Assembly (NCBI RefSeq): GCF_900105865.1
Contig: NZ_LT629804.1
Location: forward strand, 310,001-374,000
DNA from: Arcanobacterium phocae
GTDB lineage: Bacteria; Actinomycetota; Actinomycetes; Actinomycetales; Actinomycetaceae
Direction of reading: 5' to 3'
Length of the DNA: 64,000 nucleotides
Shown here: one piece after another, positions 16,801 to 26,494 of the stretch
Numbering within the stretch: position 1 is the first letter of the stretch
Layout: every line of letters begins with the position of its first letter
Notes under the pieces: model-generated
What the model saw: only the letters and a program-made list of their open reading frames with translations
What the model was told of the DNA's origin: nothing
Databases searched by the model: none
Position numbers and translations under genes: made by a program

Positions 16801-18126
16801 ATGGTTGACACGTATTCATTCCCCCCACCCATCACCAAAATGGCAGATGGCACTATTAAACAAATCAACCCATTTTCTGGCACTGAGGTGTGGACAATTC
16901 CGGGACGAGCCAATCGTCCAATCGAAATAACCCATACGGATGTGCGCCCGATTGACCCGAATCGGCTTGGTCACACCTGTGCTTTTTGCACCCAGCGCAT
17001 TCTCGAAACACCGCCAGAAAAGTCACGTATTGTTCGCAAAGGTAACGACGCCGTGGTGTATCGCGGCACCGACGTCGATATGCTCACCCGCGAGTGGGAG
17101 TTTCGGCGGATTCCTAATTTGTTTGAGATTCTTTCGTTTGATTATTGGGCGAAGAATTATGACTATCGGCTTCCGGCTGCGGCGCGTGGTCGCTTGGAGG
17201 CATATATGGCAGATCCGGCGGGGCGGTCTCATGTGATGAAGGTGTTGCGGATGAAGTTACGTAACACTCATACTGAGGAAGAGTTCGCGGCGCTGACGGA
17301 ACAAGATATTGTGCAACTGGCACATCCGTTGTTTGGCGGTGGGCACGATCTGATTGTGGCGCGGCGTCATTTTGTTCCCGATGCCACCGATACCTCTCAA
17401 CTAGCTTCGGCAGGCACGCTCACCCCGCAAGAACACGAGTGGTTTATTCGCCTCACTGTTGATGCGATGCAGGACTTGTATAAGCAAAATCGCTATGTTC
17501 GGTATGTTCAGGTATTCCAGAACTGGTTGAAACCGGCGGGTGCGTCGTTCGATCATCTTCATAAGCAGCTGGTTGCTATCGATCAGCGTTCTGTTAATGG
17601 AAAGCTTGAAGTTGAGCGGGTTCGGCAGAATCCGAATCTGTACAATGAAGCGGCTGTTGATTATGCGGGTTACCATAATTTGGTTTTGGCGGAGAATAAG
17701 CATGCGGTTGCTATTGCCGGATTTGGTCATCGTTACCCAACGCTGGAAGTGTGGTCCAAGTCGGCCGCTTCGCAGCCGTGGGAGCATTCCGACGACGAAC
17801 GCCGTGCGATGAGTGATCTCGTCCACGCCATGCATGCAGCAACTGGCACTTCGGTGCCAACGAATGAAGAATGGCATTGCAAGCCGATCGATGCAGACGT
17901 GAATATGCCGTGGAAGGTTCTTATTAAATGGCGGGTTTCCACGTTGGCTGGCTTTGAAGGCGGTACGAAGATTTATGTCAACACGATTGATCCGTGGGCA
18001 TTGCGGGACCGGGTTGTGCCACGTCTTTTGGAGCTTCGTGCCGAGGGAGCAATCGCTCAAAATATTTCGATTGCGTCCGAATGCAGCTTGGAGCCCAATT
18101 CGCTGAAATACAATCCGAATCTGTGA
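16801..18126 (+). CDS. DUF4921 family protein, GalT/HIT-like
   Basis: A 441-residue protein resembling the actinobacterial DUF4921 family, related to galactose-1-phosphate uridylyltransferases of the HIT superfamily. A Cys pair, HTCAFCTQRI (about residues 58-67), may bind zinc as in GalT. The HIT-like active-site string is FDHLHKQLVA (about residues 250-259), a His-x-x-His variant of the GalT HPHPHGQ site; VFQNWLKPAGASF precedes it. The true substrate is unknown. TAGACT at 16788-16793, 7 nt before the ATG, suggests a leaderless transcript; AGGAG immediately before the ATG is too close for a normal Shine-Dalgarno. Confidence 0.75.
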   Translation: MVDTYSFPPPITKMADGTIKQINPFSGTEVWTIPGRANRPIEITHTDVRPIDPNRLGHTCAFCTQRILETPPEKSRIVRKGNDAVVYRGTDVDMLTREWEFRRIPNLFEILSFDYWAKNYDYRLPAAARGRLEAYMADPAGRSHVMKVLRMKLRNTHTEEEFAALTEQDIVQLAHPLFGGGHDLIVARRHFVPDATDTSQLASAGTLTPQEHEWFIRLTVDAMQDLYKQNRYVRYVQVFQNWLKPAGASFDHLHKQLVAIDQRSVNGKLEVERVRQNPNLYNEAAVDYAGYHNLVLAENKHAVAIAGFGHRYPTLEVWSKSAASQPWEHSDDERRAMSDLVHAMHAATGTSVPTNEEWHCKPIDADVNMPWKVLIKWRVSTLAGFEGGTKIYVNTIDPWALRDRVVPRLLELRAEGAIAQNISIASECSLEPNSLKYNPNL

Positions 18127-18166
18127 GACAGCTGAACGCTTAGGCATTTACTTACCTTTGGCTATC

Positions 18167-18203
18167 TGAGGTGTGCCGGCACAATTTGTGCCGGCACACC
18201 TCA
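18167..18203 (+). terminator. terminator of the DUF4921 gene
   Basis: A 17-bp perfect stem (TGAGGTGTGCCGGCACA and its complement) with a 3-nt loop lies 40 bp after the stop and is followed by TTTTGTCT. Confidence 0.85.
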
Positions 18204-18308
18204 TTTTGTCTCTGTAAATTCTGGGACATTCGTTCGTTTTATATCGATAATACGTCTTCCCCATTTCCGCTTTTCAATGTGTCAATCGGGTGATAAACTG
18301 GACTTACT

Positions 18309-18376
18309 TTACCGGTTTAGTTGTGATATGAGATACATAAAGATCTATCAAATCTCACATAACGACTAAAAGGTAA
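18309..18376. promoter_or_regulatory. long imperfect inverted repeat upstream of the sugar ABC/GH20 operon
   Basis: The left arm 18309-18334 (TTACCGGTTTAGTTGTGATA then TGAGAT) and right arm 18352-18376 (ATCTCACATAACGACTAAAA then GGTAA) pair with few mismatches around a 17-nt spacer. The repeat ends about 50 bp before the first gene. It could be a double operator for a sugar-responsive repressor or a leader hairpin. No regulator gene lies next to this operon. Confidence 0.65.
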
Positions 18377-18427
18377 TCGGCATTTCAATGAAGAACCGCC
18401 ACTGAGACACATATAAGGAGAACATCG

Positions 18428-19720
18428 ATGAAGATCCGTTCCGCTTCCATCGGCTTCCTAGCCGCAACTGCACTTCTGCTTAGCGCCTGCACCGGCGGCA
18501 GTGCAACCAGCGACTCTAAGGACAACGCTGGGGAAGATAAAGCAACCGGCGAAATCACATTCCAGACGTGGTCACTCAAGAATGATAAATTCACCCCGTA
18601 CTTCGAAAAACTTGTTGCTGACTTCGAGAAAGCTAACCCAGGAGCCAAGGTCAAGTGGATCGACCAGCCAGGCGACGGCTACGAAGACAAGGTCCTCCAG
18701 CAAGCCGAATCTGGTGAGCTTCCAGACGTCATCAACCTTCCACCAGAATATGCTTATGCACTCGCATCCGTCGATCAGCTCATGGATCTCAAGAAAGAAT
18801 CTAAGGTTATCGACGAATACGTTCCTGGCGGTGTGGAGGCCTACACCTTTGATGGTGTTGAAGGCTCATTCGGTTTCCCATGGTATCTAGGAACCGAACT
18901 TAACTACTGGAACACCGAGCTCCTTCAAAAGGCCGGCGTTTCCGAAGCACCAAAGACCTATAAAGAATTGTGGTCCGTGGCAGAGAAGCTAGGCCAAGAC
19001 GGCATTCAGACTATTTCCGATCTTCCTAGCCCGAAGGGCCTTCAGATCATGGTGTCGGACGCCGGCGGCAAGCTCGACATTATTAAGGACGGAAAGTTCG
19101 CGTTCAACACTCCAGAGGCTGAGGAAATCGTCAACACCTATATTGACCTTTACAAGAAGGGCGCTATCTCCCCGGAAGCTCTCCAAAACGCCGGAACTGC
19201 GAACGCAAACGTCAACAACTTCAACAAGGGCACCGCAGCTTGGACTACTGCTGGACCAAACTACATCGATAAGGACGTTGCTGTTAATGCCCCAACCTTA
19301 CTGCCAAACATGAAGGTAACAGCTGGCTTTGGCAACCCACCATTGTTCGTTCAGGGTATCTCGGTTGCTAAGAACTCCAAGAACCCAGAACTTGCTCTAA
19401 AGTTCGCTGAATTCGTTACCAACACTGAGAACCAGATCGAGTTCGTTAAGCTCGCTGTTGGCTTCTTCCCCGGCACAGTTGCAGCAAATGCAGATCCATC
19501 AACCTTCGCTATTGAAGCTGAGCACGAACAGCAGAAGGTCGCTACCGATCTCGCTGCCAAGCAGATGGACAAGGCAAAGATGACCGGCGATCCAAAGTTC
19601 ACCACCGAAATGGAAACATACGCGAAGCAGCAAATCGCCCTGGCAGTCAAGGGTGAGATTACCGCTAAGGAAGCCCTCGATAAGGCTGTTGAGCATGCTC
19701 AGCAGGCTATCGAGAAGTGA
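18428..19720 (+). CDS. sugar ABC transporter substrate-binding lipoprotein
   Basis: A 430-residue extracellular solute-binding protein (family 1). A lipoprotein signal with lipobox LLLSAC (Cys21) is followed by a Ser/Gly/Asp linker, and the mature part begins GEITFQTWSLKNDKFTPYFE, typical of oligosaccharide-binding proteins; the binding cleft pattern YAYALASVDQLMDL and GFPWYLGTELNYWNTELL are family-like. It is first in an operon with two permeases and a GH20 hexosaminidase, so the ligand may be a GlcNAc- or GalNAc-containing oligosaccharide (inference from context). AAGGAG precedes the ATG. Confidence 0.92.
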   Translation: MKIRSASIGFLAATALLLSACTGGSATSDSKDNAGEDKATGEITFQTWSLKNDKFTPYFEKLVADFEKANPGAKVKWIDQPGDGYEDKVLQQAESGELPDVINLPPEYAYALASVDQLMDLKKESKVIDEYVPGGVEAYTFDGVEGSFGFPWYLGTELNYWNTELLQKAGVSEAPKTYKELWSVAEKLGQDGIQTISDLPSPKGLQIMVSDAGGKLDIIKDGKFAFNTPEAEEIVNTYIDLYKKGAISPEALQNAGTANANVNNFNKGTAAWTTAGPNYIDKDVAVNAPTLLPNMKVTAGFGNPPLFVQGISVAKNSKNPELALKFAEFVTNTENQIEFVKLAVGFFPGTVAANADPSTFAIEAEHEQQKVATDLAAKQMDKAKMTGDPKFTTEMETYAKQQIALAVKGEITAKEALDKAVEHAQQAIEK

Positions 19721-19752
19721 TAATTAACGCCTAGGATGAAGGGGACGAGCAC

Positions 19753-20742
19753 ATGAAAAGACAGAAATGGTACACGCCGTACCTGTTAACACTCCCAGGA
19801 GTGATTTGGGTACTTGTTTTTGCACTATGGCCGTTCCTCAATACGGTGGCGTTGGCATTCACTGATGCTCGTCCCCTTCGTCCAGCAAAATTTGTTGGCT
19901 TACAAAACTTCTACGCACTTTTCAGCGATGAACGCTTTATCTATGCGTTGACGACGTCGCTGGTATACGTCATCGTCTGTGTTCCGTTGCTAACGTTCTT
20001 ACCACTCCTGTTGGCGTTGCTAGTTCATAACAAAATTCCTGGCATCGGCTTTTTCCGCACAACCTTCTATTTCCCAGTTATCGCATCGGCCGTCGTCGTC
20101 GCAATCGTGTGGGAATTCCTCTTCTCTGGCAACGGAACCATTAATGAAGCTCTGAAATTCTTCGGTCTTATCGACCGTCCGATTGAATTCCTTTCTGACC
20201 GCTGGCTCTTAATTGGATGTGCGATTGGTTTGACCGTGTGGAAAGGCCTCGGCTACTACATGGTTGTCTATCTAGCAGCGCTTGGCAATGTCGGCCGTGA
20301 TCTACATGAAGCTGCTGCGCTTGACGGTGCCGGCAAATGGCGTCGCTTCTGGTCGGTGACAGTTCCTGGCGTACGCGGCCCAATGTTGTTAGTGTCAGTA
20401 TTAATCTGCGTTGCCGCTATGCGTATCTTTACCGAACTTTATGTCCTGTCCAATGGGTCCGGCGGTCCAGGTGGCCGCGCGATGAGCGTTGTTATGTTGA
20501 TCCAGGCAAGCGGCAAGGGGCTTAACGGTCAGGTTGGCTATGCATCAGCAATCTCCCTCGTCTTGTTCCTCCTAACGTTAATCCCACTTCTCATCGTAGG
20601 TATTTCCAACAACGGCGATATGATCCGCGAAGCGCTCGCAGCTCGCCGCACTCGTAAAGCTCACAAAGCCGCTCTTAAACTTGCCAAGCAAACCGCTGCC
20701 GCACCTGCAGTTAACGCGGTTAAGGAAGGAATCTCCGCATGA
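19753..20742 (+). CDS. sugar ABC transporter permease (MalF/UgpA type)
   Basis: A 329-residue inner-membrane permease with about six helices, starting with the usual YTPYLLTLPGVIWVLVFALW. The EAA-type loop that contacts the ATPase is EAAALDGAGKWRRFWSVTVP (about residues 187-206). The tail is Lys/Ala-rich. It lies 32 bp after the binding-protein gene and overlaps the next permease by 4 bp. Confidence 0.93.
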   Translation: MKRQKWYTPYLLTLPGVIWVLVFALWPFLNTVALAFTDARPLRPAKFVGLQNFYALFSDERFIYALTTSLVYVIVCVPLLTFLPLLLALLVHNKIPGIGFFRTTFYFPVIASAVVVAIVWEFLFSGNGTINEALKFFGLIDRPIEFLSDRWLLIGCAIGLTVWKGLGYYMVVYLAALGNVGRDLHEAAALDGAGKWRRFWSVTVPGVRGPMLLVSVLICVAAMRIFTELYVLSNGSGGPGGRAMSVVMLIQASGKGLNGQVGYASAISLVLFLLTLIPLLIVGISNNGDMIREALAARRTRKAHKAALKLAKQTAAAPAVNAVKEGISA

Positions 20743-21632
20743 GTACGTCAACTGAATTGATTCGTCATGATCGCCCCTTCCGATCCCGCGGGTCTTCGGA
20801 CATTATGAAGCCATCGTTGCCTGGCCTGATCGGCAAGTATGTTCTGTTATTTGCTGTGCTGGCATTGATGGTGTTCCCGTTCTTATGGCAGCTCTCTACC
20901 TCGTTTAAGGGCGCAACGGAAAATATTTATGACTTCCCGCCAACGATTATCCCGCAAGAACCAACGCTGTCTAACTACGAAGAAGTGTTCCGCACTATCC
21001 CTGTTCTTAACTATGCGTGGCATTCGTTACTCGTGGGTGTAGGAACCGTTATTTCCAATATTATTTTTGCAACCTTGGGCGGATATGCACTGGGTTGTTT
21101 GAAGTTCAAGGGCAAGGGAATCATTATGGCGATTTTCTTCTCTACCTTGCTCCTACCAGGTGAAGTGACCTTGACTAGCCAGTATTTGACTGTGAAATCG
21201 TTGGGCCTGGCGAACACACTGTGGGGCGTGTTCTTACCCGGTGCTATTTCAGCTATTAACGTGTTGTTAATTGCGGCGGCTTGCCGCATGATTCCGCCGG
21301 ATGTTCTGGATGCAGCGACGATCGATGGCGCAAATACATTCCAGCGCTTGCGTCATATTGTTTGGCCGAATATTCGCGGTATGGTTTCGGTTATTGCCTT
21401 GTTCGCTTTTATCGGCGCATGGGATGATTTCTTGTGGCCGTTGGTTGTCTTGTCTGATCCGGCTAAGTACACGTTAACTGTTGGTATGCAGTATTTGAAC
21501 TCTAACTTCGCAGCTAATCCGCGTGTTATTGCGGCCGGTACGATGATTGCGCTGGTCCCGATCATCATCCTGTTCGCCACATTGCAAAAGCAATTCTTCA
21601 AGGGCGTTGAGGAAGGCGGCGTAAAGCAGTAA
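20739..21632 (+). CDS. sugar ABC transporter permease (MalG/UgpE type)
   Basis: A 297-residue permease with six predicted helices; its EAA loop is LDAATIDGANTFQRLRHIVW (about residues 188-207) followed by PNIRGM. Its ATG overlaps the previous stop (ATGA) and its own stop overlaps the GH20 start (TAATG), so the genes are translationally coupled. No ATPase gene is present in the operon; a shared MsmK/UgpC-type ATPase elsewhere would be required. Confidence 0.93.
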   Translation: MSTSTELIRHDRPFRSRGSSDIMKPSLPGLIGKYVLLFAVLALMVFPFLWQLSTSFKGATENIYDFPPTIIPQEPTLSNYEEVFRTIPVLNYAWHSLLVGVGTVISNIIFATLGGYALGCLKFKGKGIIMAIFFSTLLLPGEVTLTSQYLTVKSLGLANTLWGVFLPGAISAINVLLIAAACRMIPPDVLDAATIDGANTFQRLRHIVWPNIRGMVSVIALFAFIGAWDDFLWPLVVLSDPAKYTLTVGMQYLNSNFAANPRVIAAGTMIALVPIIILFATLQKQFFKGVEEGGVKQ

Positions 21633-23026
21633 TGGTTACGGCGCGTTGTAGGTGGATTCCGACGACGACGGTTGCGATCGTTTCCGATCTTGCTGTCCGT
21701 CACGAAGCACAGCGGTTAGCAGCTGATTTAGTTAAGCGTGGCTTACCCGCAAAGATCGACGATCTTCCGGGTGCTGAATTTCGGATTATTTTGCAGATTT
21801 CTTCGCAATCCTCAAGCAATCCAGAAGCCGCAACGATCGATGTTTCGGAGGCGTCGATCGTTGTAACAGCGTCCGCTCCGGTCGGAATTTTCCGCGCAAC
21901 GCACCACCTTTTGTCATTATTTGATACCGACGGATCACTATCCTGTGGACAGATCCACATACGCCCGTTGGTAGCTGAACGTGGCCTTCACATTGATGCT
22001 GCTCGTAAATATTTCGATGCCCAATGGATGAAGGATCGCATCCGGGAAGCTGCATCGCTCGGGCTGAACACTATCCAATGGCACTTTTCCGAAAATGAGG
22101 GATTCCGGTTAGAATCTCGTGCTTTTCCGCAGATTGTTTCGGAGCATCATATTACTCGTGACGAGGCTCGCGAGATTCTCGCACTGGCACGCGATCTTTA
22201 TGTAGATATTATTCCCTCGCTAGACATGCCAGGACATTTAAGAAAAGCGTTATCTACTTTTCCAGAGTTGCAGCTTCCTCCTGCACATTTAGCTCCTGAC
22301 GCACAGCCTCTCGCCATTCCAGATACTGGTCATGCTCTGAATATTGCCCATCCTGAAGCCCTTGATTTTGCTCGCGCACTCATCGATGATTTTGCTGAGC
22401 TTTTCTCCGACTGTCATTCGTGGCATCTAGGCGGCGACGAATTTGTTGATTTTGCACGTATTTCCGAATATCCTTTATTGGCACAGGCTGCTCAGCGTCA
22501 GTTCGGCGCGGATGCAAACGGTTTCGATCTGTTGACGGATTTCGTCAATCAGATGAGTTCTCACCTTAAAAGCCACGGTTTTATGCCTCGCGTGTGGAAT
22601 GACGGGATGCTTCGCGGAAACATAGTACAGCTCGATCCAGAAGTCGTATTGACATGGTGGACCAACTGGCATGCTCACATGCGTCCGGTTTCAGACGCTG
22701 TGGCAGCCAATTATCAGATCGTCAATTTCAACGATTCACTGTTCTATTACGTGTTAGGAGAAAACGCTGGGTACCGTTACCCGACCGCTGAACGTATCAA
22801 GGCTGCGAACTGGCATCCAGGTCTTTTCCCGCAGTTACCATCGGAAGTTTCAGCATCGCCAATTCAGGAGATTCTGCCTGAAAATGGCGTCTATCCGAAC
22901 CAGCTTGTGGGTGCGTTCTTCTCAATCTGGTCCGATCAACCTGATGCACAAACACCAGCCGAGGTGGCAACTGGGATTCACGAACCGCTAGCTGAGTTCG
23001 CTGCACGTTGTTGGAATATTTCCTAA
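21632..23026 (+). CDS. glycoside hydrolase family 20, beta-N-acetylhexosaminidase
   Basis: A 464-residue GH20 enzyme. An N-terminal GH20b-like domain (about 1-100) leads into RGLHIDAARKYF at the start of the TIM barrel. The catalytic Asp-Glu pair of substrate-assisted hydrolysis is in HLGGDEF (Asp269, Glu270). Later barrel landmarks are MPRVWNDGMLRG and VVLTWWTNWHAH. No signal peptide is seen, so it probably works in the cytosol on imported oligosaccharide, releasing GlcNAc or GalNAc from the non-reducing end. The start overlaps the permease stop; the end overlaps the convergent ATPase gene by 4 bp. Lacto-N-biosidase activity cannot be excluded. Confidence 0.92.
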   Translation: MVTARCRWIPTTTVAIVSDLAVRHEAQRLAADLVKRGLPAKIDDLPGAEFRIILQISSQSSSNPEAATIDVSEASIVVTASAPVGIFRATHHLLSLFDTDGSLSCGQIHIRPLVAERGLHIDAARKYFDAQWMKDRIREAASLGLNTIQWHFSENEGFRLESRAFPQIVSEHHITRDEAREILALARDLYVDIIPSLDMPGHLRKALSTFPELQLPPAHLAPDAQPLAIPDTGHALNIAHPEALDFARALIDDFAELFSDCHSWHLGGDEFVDFARISEYPLLAQAAQRQFGADANGFDLLTDFVNQMSSHLKSHGFMPRVWNDGMLRGNIVQLDPEVVLTWWTNWHAHMRPVSDAVAANYQIVNFNDSLFYYVLGENAGYRYPTAERIKAANWHPGLFPQLPSEVSASPIQEILPENGVYPNQLVGAFFSIWSDQPDAQTPAEVATGIHEPLAEFAARCWNIS

Positions 23027-23685
23027 ACGCTTGAGCTGCTATCTTCGATTCTGCCATCAGTCATACGCAAAACACGATCGGCAACAGTGGCAGCCTCATC
23101 TGGATCATGGGTGACGAACACGGCCGTCATCTGTGCACTTTTAAGGATATCGCGCACGTCTACTGCCAGACGTTCTCGCAATTCTTTATCGAGAGCCGAA
23201 AGTGGTTCGTCAAGAAGCAACACGTGCGGACGCGGAGCCAGCGAGCGCGCTAACGCCACCCGTTGGGCTTGGCCACCAGAAAGCGTACCCACATCACGTT
23301 TTTCAAACCCTGCTAGCCCGACGACGTCGAGCATCTCAGCCACCCGTGCTTCACGTTCGCTACGCTTCACCCCGGCCATCTCTAAACCATAACCAATATT
23401 GCGTGCCACGTTACGATGCGGGAATAGTTGTCCATCTTGAAACACCATGCCCACGTTGCGCCGATGCGGCGGTACCCCGTTCATATCATGTTCCCCGACG
23501 ACGATCCATCCGCCGTCGATCGACTCCAGTCCAGCAATTGCACGCAACAACGTGGACTTGCCGGATCCCGAAGAGCCAAGCAACCCTACGATTTCACCAT
23601 GTGCAACCTGTAAGCTCACGTCGTTCAATGCCTGAAAACCGTTGGGATAGGTCAAACTGACGTGCGATACGTCGATCGAACTCAT
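23023..23685 (-). CDS. thiQ: thiamine-type ABC transporter ATP-binding protein
   Basis: A 220-residue ABC ATPase with Walker A GSSGSGKST (about residues 37-45), Q-loop MVFQDGQLF, signature LSGGQAQRVALARSL, Walker B HVLLLDEPLSALD and the H-loop FVTHDPDEA. It is the third gene of the operon below the TPP riboswitch. AAGGAGGAAATAGC precedes the ATG, which overlaps the permease stop (ATGA). The thiamine assignment comes from the riboswitch and the binding protein, not from the ATPase itself. Confidence 0.9.
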   Translation of the reverse strand: MSSIDVSHVSLTYPNGFQALNDVSLQVAHGEIVGLLGSSGSGKSTLLRAIAGLESIDGGWIVVGEHDMNGVPPHRRNVGMVFQDGQLFPHRNVARNIGYGLEMAGVKRSEREARVAEMLDVVGLAGFEKRDVGTLSGGQAQRVALARSLAPRPHVLLLDEPLSALDKELRERLAVDVRDILKSAQMTAVFVTHDPDEAATVADRVLRMTDGRIEDSSSSV

Positions 23686-25382
23686 GCTATTTCCTCCTTA
23701 ACATGCGTAGCCCGCGAACTGCGCGGTTTGCTCAACATCTCCACCACAACCATCACCAACGCGGTAATGCCACACAATATGACTGTTCCGGCATATGCCA
23801 TACCTTGGTCGGCAGCGCCTGCCCGACCCACGAGCTGATAGATCATCACTGGCAAGGTCGGTTCGCGTTGCAGTACTAGGAACGACGTCGCCGAAAACTC
23901 CCCGATACTTATCGCAAACGCGAAACCAGCAGCGACCCCGAGTGCTCGAGTAAGAACTGGCCCTTCAACCGTGAAAAATGCCCGAAACCGGGAAGCACCC
24001 AAAGTAAGGGCCGGCCCGTAGAGGTTACGGTTAACGCCGTCGAGCATCGGCACGATCGTCCGAATCAGAATCGGTAACGCAACCAGAGCTTGTGCAAGCG
24101 GCAGGAGAAGAGGCGAGTCAGCGACGAACCGCAACGATCCGCCCAGTGCCACAAGCATGCCGAAGCCTAGCGTCACCGATGAGATTCCTACCGGGAAGAT
24201 AAATAATGCATCGTAGAACCCAGTGATTCGTTGCCACAATTCGCGTCGGATACGCAGTTTTCGAGTAACTAAGAGTGACACTATTATTCCGACGACGACG
24301 GCGATCGCAGTGGCATAGAGAGCAGCCGATAACGACTGCCAGATCGTTGCAGCGATCGCAAAATCGACCGAACGAGCAGCACCGGGACGGAATAGGTCCG
24401 TGAAATTGGCGGCGGTGAACTCACCGTTGCGCCGCAATGAGCGGATCACAACCTGCACGATCGGCAAAATAATCAGCACAACCACGACTGCCACTATCAT
24501 GCCAACTAGTGGCCGTTGGGCGCGAGTCAACCGCGGAGCATCTGCTACAAACCGCGAGTGCGTATCGACCACCGCTTTTTTGCTCACCCGCTGAGACACA
24601 ATCAGCGCCACGACTACAATGACCGCTTGAACAAGCGACAGCAGTGCAGCCGTACCAAGATTCAAAAACTGCGAGGTTTGCCGATAGATCTCAGTTTCGA
24701 GCGTGCGAGTGCGGGTTGTTCCCAACACCATCACCAAACTGTATGAGGTAGAACAGTAGAGAAATACGAGGGTTGCTGCCGAATACACGGCCGGTGCAAG
24801 ACGCGGCCACGTCACAGAGGCAAATGCTCGCAGTGGTGACGCACCGAGCGTACGAGCCGCCGCCTCATAGTTTGGATTGAGTCCACTCCACGCCGCTCCC
24901 ACGGTACGCACAATCACCGAGATATTGAAGAACATCATAGCAAGAACAATAAGCACCGGCGAACCAGCGAGCCCCAAGAAGCCGAGCAACCCGCCGTCGT
25001 CGTACAGCGAACGGAATGCCGTAGCTACCGCAATCGTTGGCAACACAAACGGGAAAACAATCAAAAATCGAATAATGCTCTGGCCTGGAAAACGAGTACG
25101 GTACAACACGTAGGCTGCCGGCACCCCAACAGCAATGGATAATAACGTACCTGCAAAAGCCAAGCCAAGAGTGGTTACCACTGCGCCGCCCACATGTGCC
25201 CTGCTCAACTGAGCTACTAGACCGCCTAGACCCGCGGTATCCCAACTCGTGGTCAGCTCCGCAACACCCAAGCTCAACAAGTCCACTACGGGAGCGAAAA
25301 AGAACAACCCGAGGAAAAGGGCTGGGACAATAGCGCACAGCGCCCACCAAAAGAGCGGGCGCTGTGCGAAGAACCTCTTCAT
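23682..25382 (-). CDS. thiP: thiamine-type ABC transporter permease (ThiP-like, fused)
   Basis: A roughly 566-residue permease containing two binding-protein-dependent transport domains in tandem, about 12 helices, as in ThiP and iron permeases of the FbpB type. EAA loops are visible in both halves: YEAAARTLGASPLRAFASVT and YGPALTLGASRFRAFFTVEG. I use the ATG at 25382; a TTG four codons upstream (25394) also keeps the frame, and neither has a clear Shine-Dalgarno. It lies 33 bp after the binding-protein gene. Confidence 0.88.
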   Translation of the reverse strand: MKRFFAQRPLFWWALCAIVPALFLGLFFFAPVVDLLSLGVAELTTSWDTAGLGGLVAQLSRAHVGGAVVTTLGLAFAGTLLSIAVGVPAAYVLYRTRFPGQSIIRFLIVFPFVLPTIAVATAFRSLYDDGGLLGFLGLAGSPVLIVLAMMFFNISVIVRTVGAAWSGLNPNYEAAARTLGASPLRAFASVTWPRLAPAVYSAATLVFLYCSTSYSLVMVLGTTRTRTLETEIYRQTSQFLNLGTAALLSLVQAVIVVVALIVSQRVSKKAVVDTHSRFVADAPRLTRAQRPLVGMIVAVVVVLIILPIVQVVIRSLRRNGEFTAANFTDLFRPGAARSVDFAIAATIWQSLSAALYATAIAVVVGIIVSLLVTRKLRIRRELWQRITGFYDALFIFPVGISSVTLGFGMLVALGGSLRFVADSPLLLPLAQALVALPILIRTIVPMLDGVNRNLYGPALTLGASRFRAFFTVEGPVLTRALGVAAGFAFAISIGEFSATSFLVLQREPTLPVMIYQLVGRAGAADQGMAYAGTVILCGITALVMVVVEMLSKPRSSRATHVKEEIA

Positions 25383-25414
25383 CACGTTCAACAACGAACT
25401 AGAACGGTGATGAG

Positions 25415-26488
25415 TTAGAACAAATCAGTAACGGATGTGATCCACAGTTCCTTAGAATCCGCGATCTTCTTTGCATCCAGTGGCTTTACTGCGTTTGGTC
25501 GTGGCGCAAACTCAGCCATGCCCTTGGGAAGCTCGGCCGATTCGTCGATCGGGTAGGTCACGTTTTCCTTAGCGATCACGGTTTGCATCTTAGGCGTGCT
25601 CAACCACTCCAAGAACTTCTGCGCGCCCTCGGTGTTCTTCGCACCCTTCAGCACACCTGCATATTCCACAACCGGGTAGCATCCACCGGCAACATTCGCC
25701 GTGCTAGACGCATCCCCTGCTTCATTGATCGTCCAGAAAGGTGAAGATGCGTAAGACATAACGATCGGGTAGGCGCCCTTTCCTTCACCAGCCGTGAAAT
25801 CAACCTGGTAGGCATCCTTCCATCCAGCGTCAACCTTGGTGCCGTTGGCGAGCAACTGCTTCCAATAGTCAACAAATCCGGCCTCCCCGAATTGCGAAAT
25901 AGTCGAAGCAAGGAGTGCAAAACCCGTATCTGACTTGGACGGATCTTGAATGACCGTAAGATTCTTGTACTCTGGCTTCACTAAATCTGCTAGGTCAGCT
26001 GGCGGGGTTAAACCCTTATCCTTGAAATACGCAATATCGTAGTTGAAGCAGGCGTCAGAACGGTCATAAGCAATTGCGCCGTCAGCACCTGCAACAGCAT
26101 ACTTGTCCGCACCAGCTGGACCAGCCACTTTCACCGAGGTATCGAAAACGTCAGCTTCGGCAACCTGAATGATGTTGTTGGCAGTCAAACCGATAACGGC
26201 ATCGCCCACCGGGTTGGCCTTGGTCAAAATAAGTTTCGAATCGAGTGTGCCGGATTCTTCGCCGTCCAGCAGTTCAACCTTCATTCCAGTTTCTTTGGTG
26301 AAATCAGCCAGCACGTCATCTGGAAGGGTAAATGAACCGTTAGTCACTACCTTAACGACTGCAGGCGCCTTTGTAGGAGCTTCGTCCGCCTTGTTCGATT
26401 TCTTATCTGAGGGTACGCTCGATGTGCACGCGCTCAAGGTAAGTGCACAAGCGGCAGCGATTGCGAACGTCATCTTAACGTTTTTCAT
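25415..26488 (-). CDS. thiB: thiamine ABC transporter substrate-binding lipoprotein
   Basis: A 357-residue lipoprotein; the lipobox is LTLSAC (Cys21). The mature sequence follows the TbpA/ThiB pattern: VVKVVTNGSFTLPDDVLADF, LLDGEESGTLDSKLILTKAN, GDAVIGLTANNI, and PIVMSYASSPFW in the ligand-binding half. It is the first gene after a TPP riboswitch, supporting thiamine, its phosphates or a precursor as ligand. GGAGG before the ATG can pair with an upstream CCTCC (see the sequestering hairpin). Confidence 0.9.
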   Translation of the reverse strand: MKNVKMTFAIAAACALTLSACTSSVPSDKKSNKADEAPTKAPAVVKVVTNGSFTLPDDVLADFTKETGMKVELLDGEESGTLDSKLILTKANPVGDAVIGLTANNIIQVAEADVFDTSVKVAGPAGADKYAVAGADGAIAYDRSDACFNYDIAYFKDKGLTPPADLADLVKPEYKNLTVIQDPSKSDTGFALLASTISQFGEAGFVDYWKQLLANGTKVDAGWKDAYQVDFTAGEGKGAYPIVMSYASSPFWTINEAGDASSTANVAGGCYPVVEYAGVLKGAKNTEGAQKFLEWLSTPKMQTVIAKENVTYPIDESAELPKGMAEFAPRPNAVKPLDAKKIADSKELWITSVTDLF

Positions 26489-26494
26489 GAATAT

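Noticed and set aside
23202..23660. 152-codon plus-strand frame opposite thiQ
   Set aside because: Shadow frame of a clear ABC ATPase with all motifs on the minus strand.
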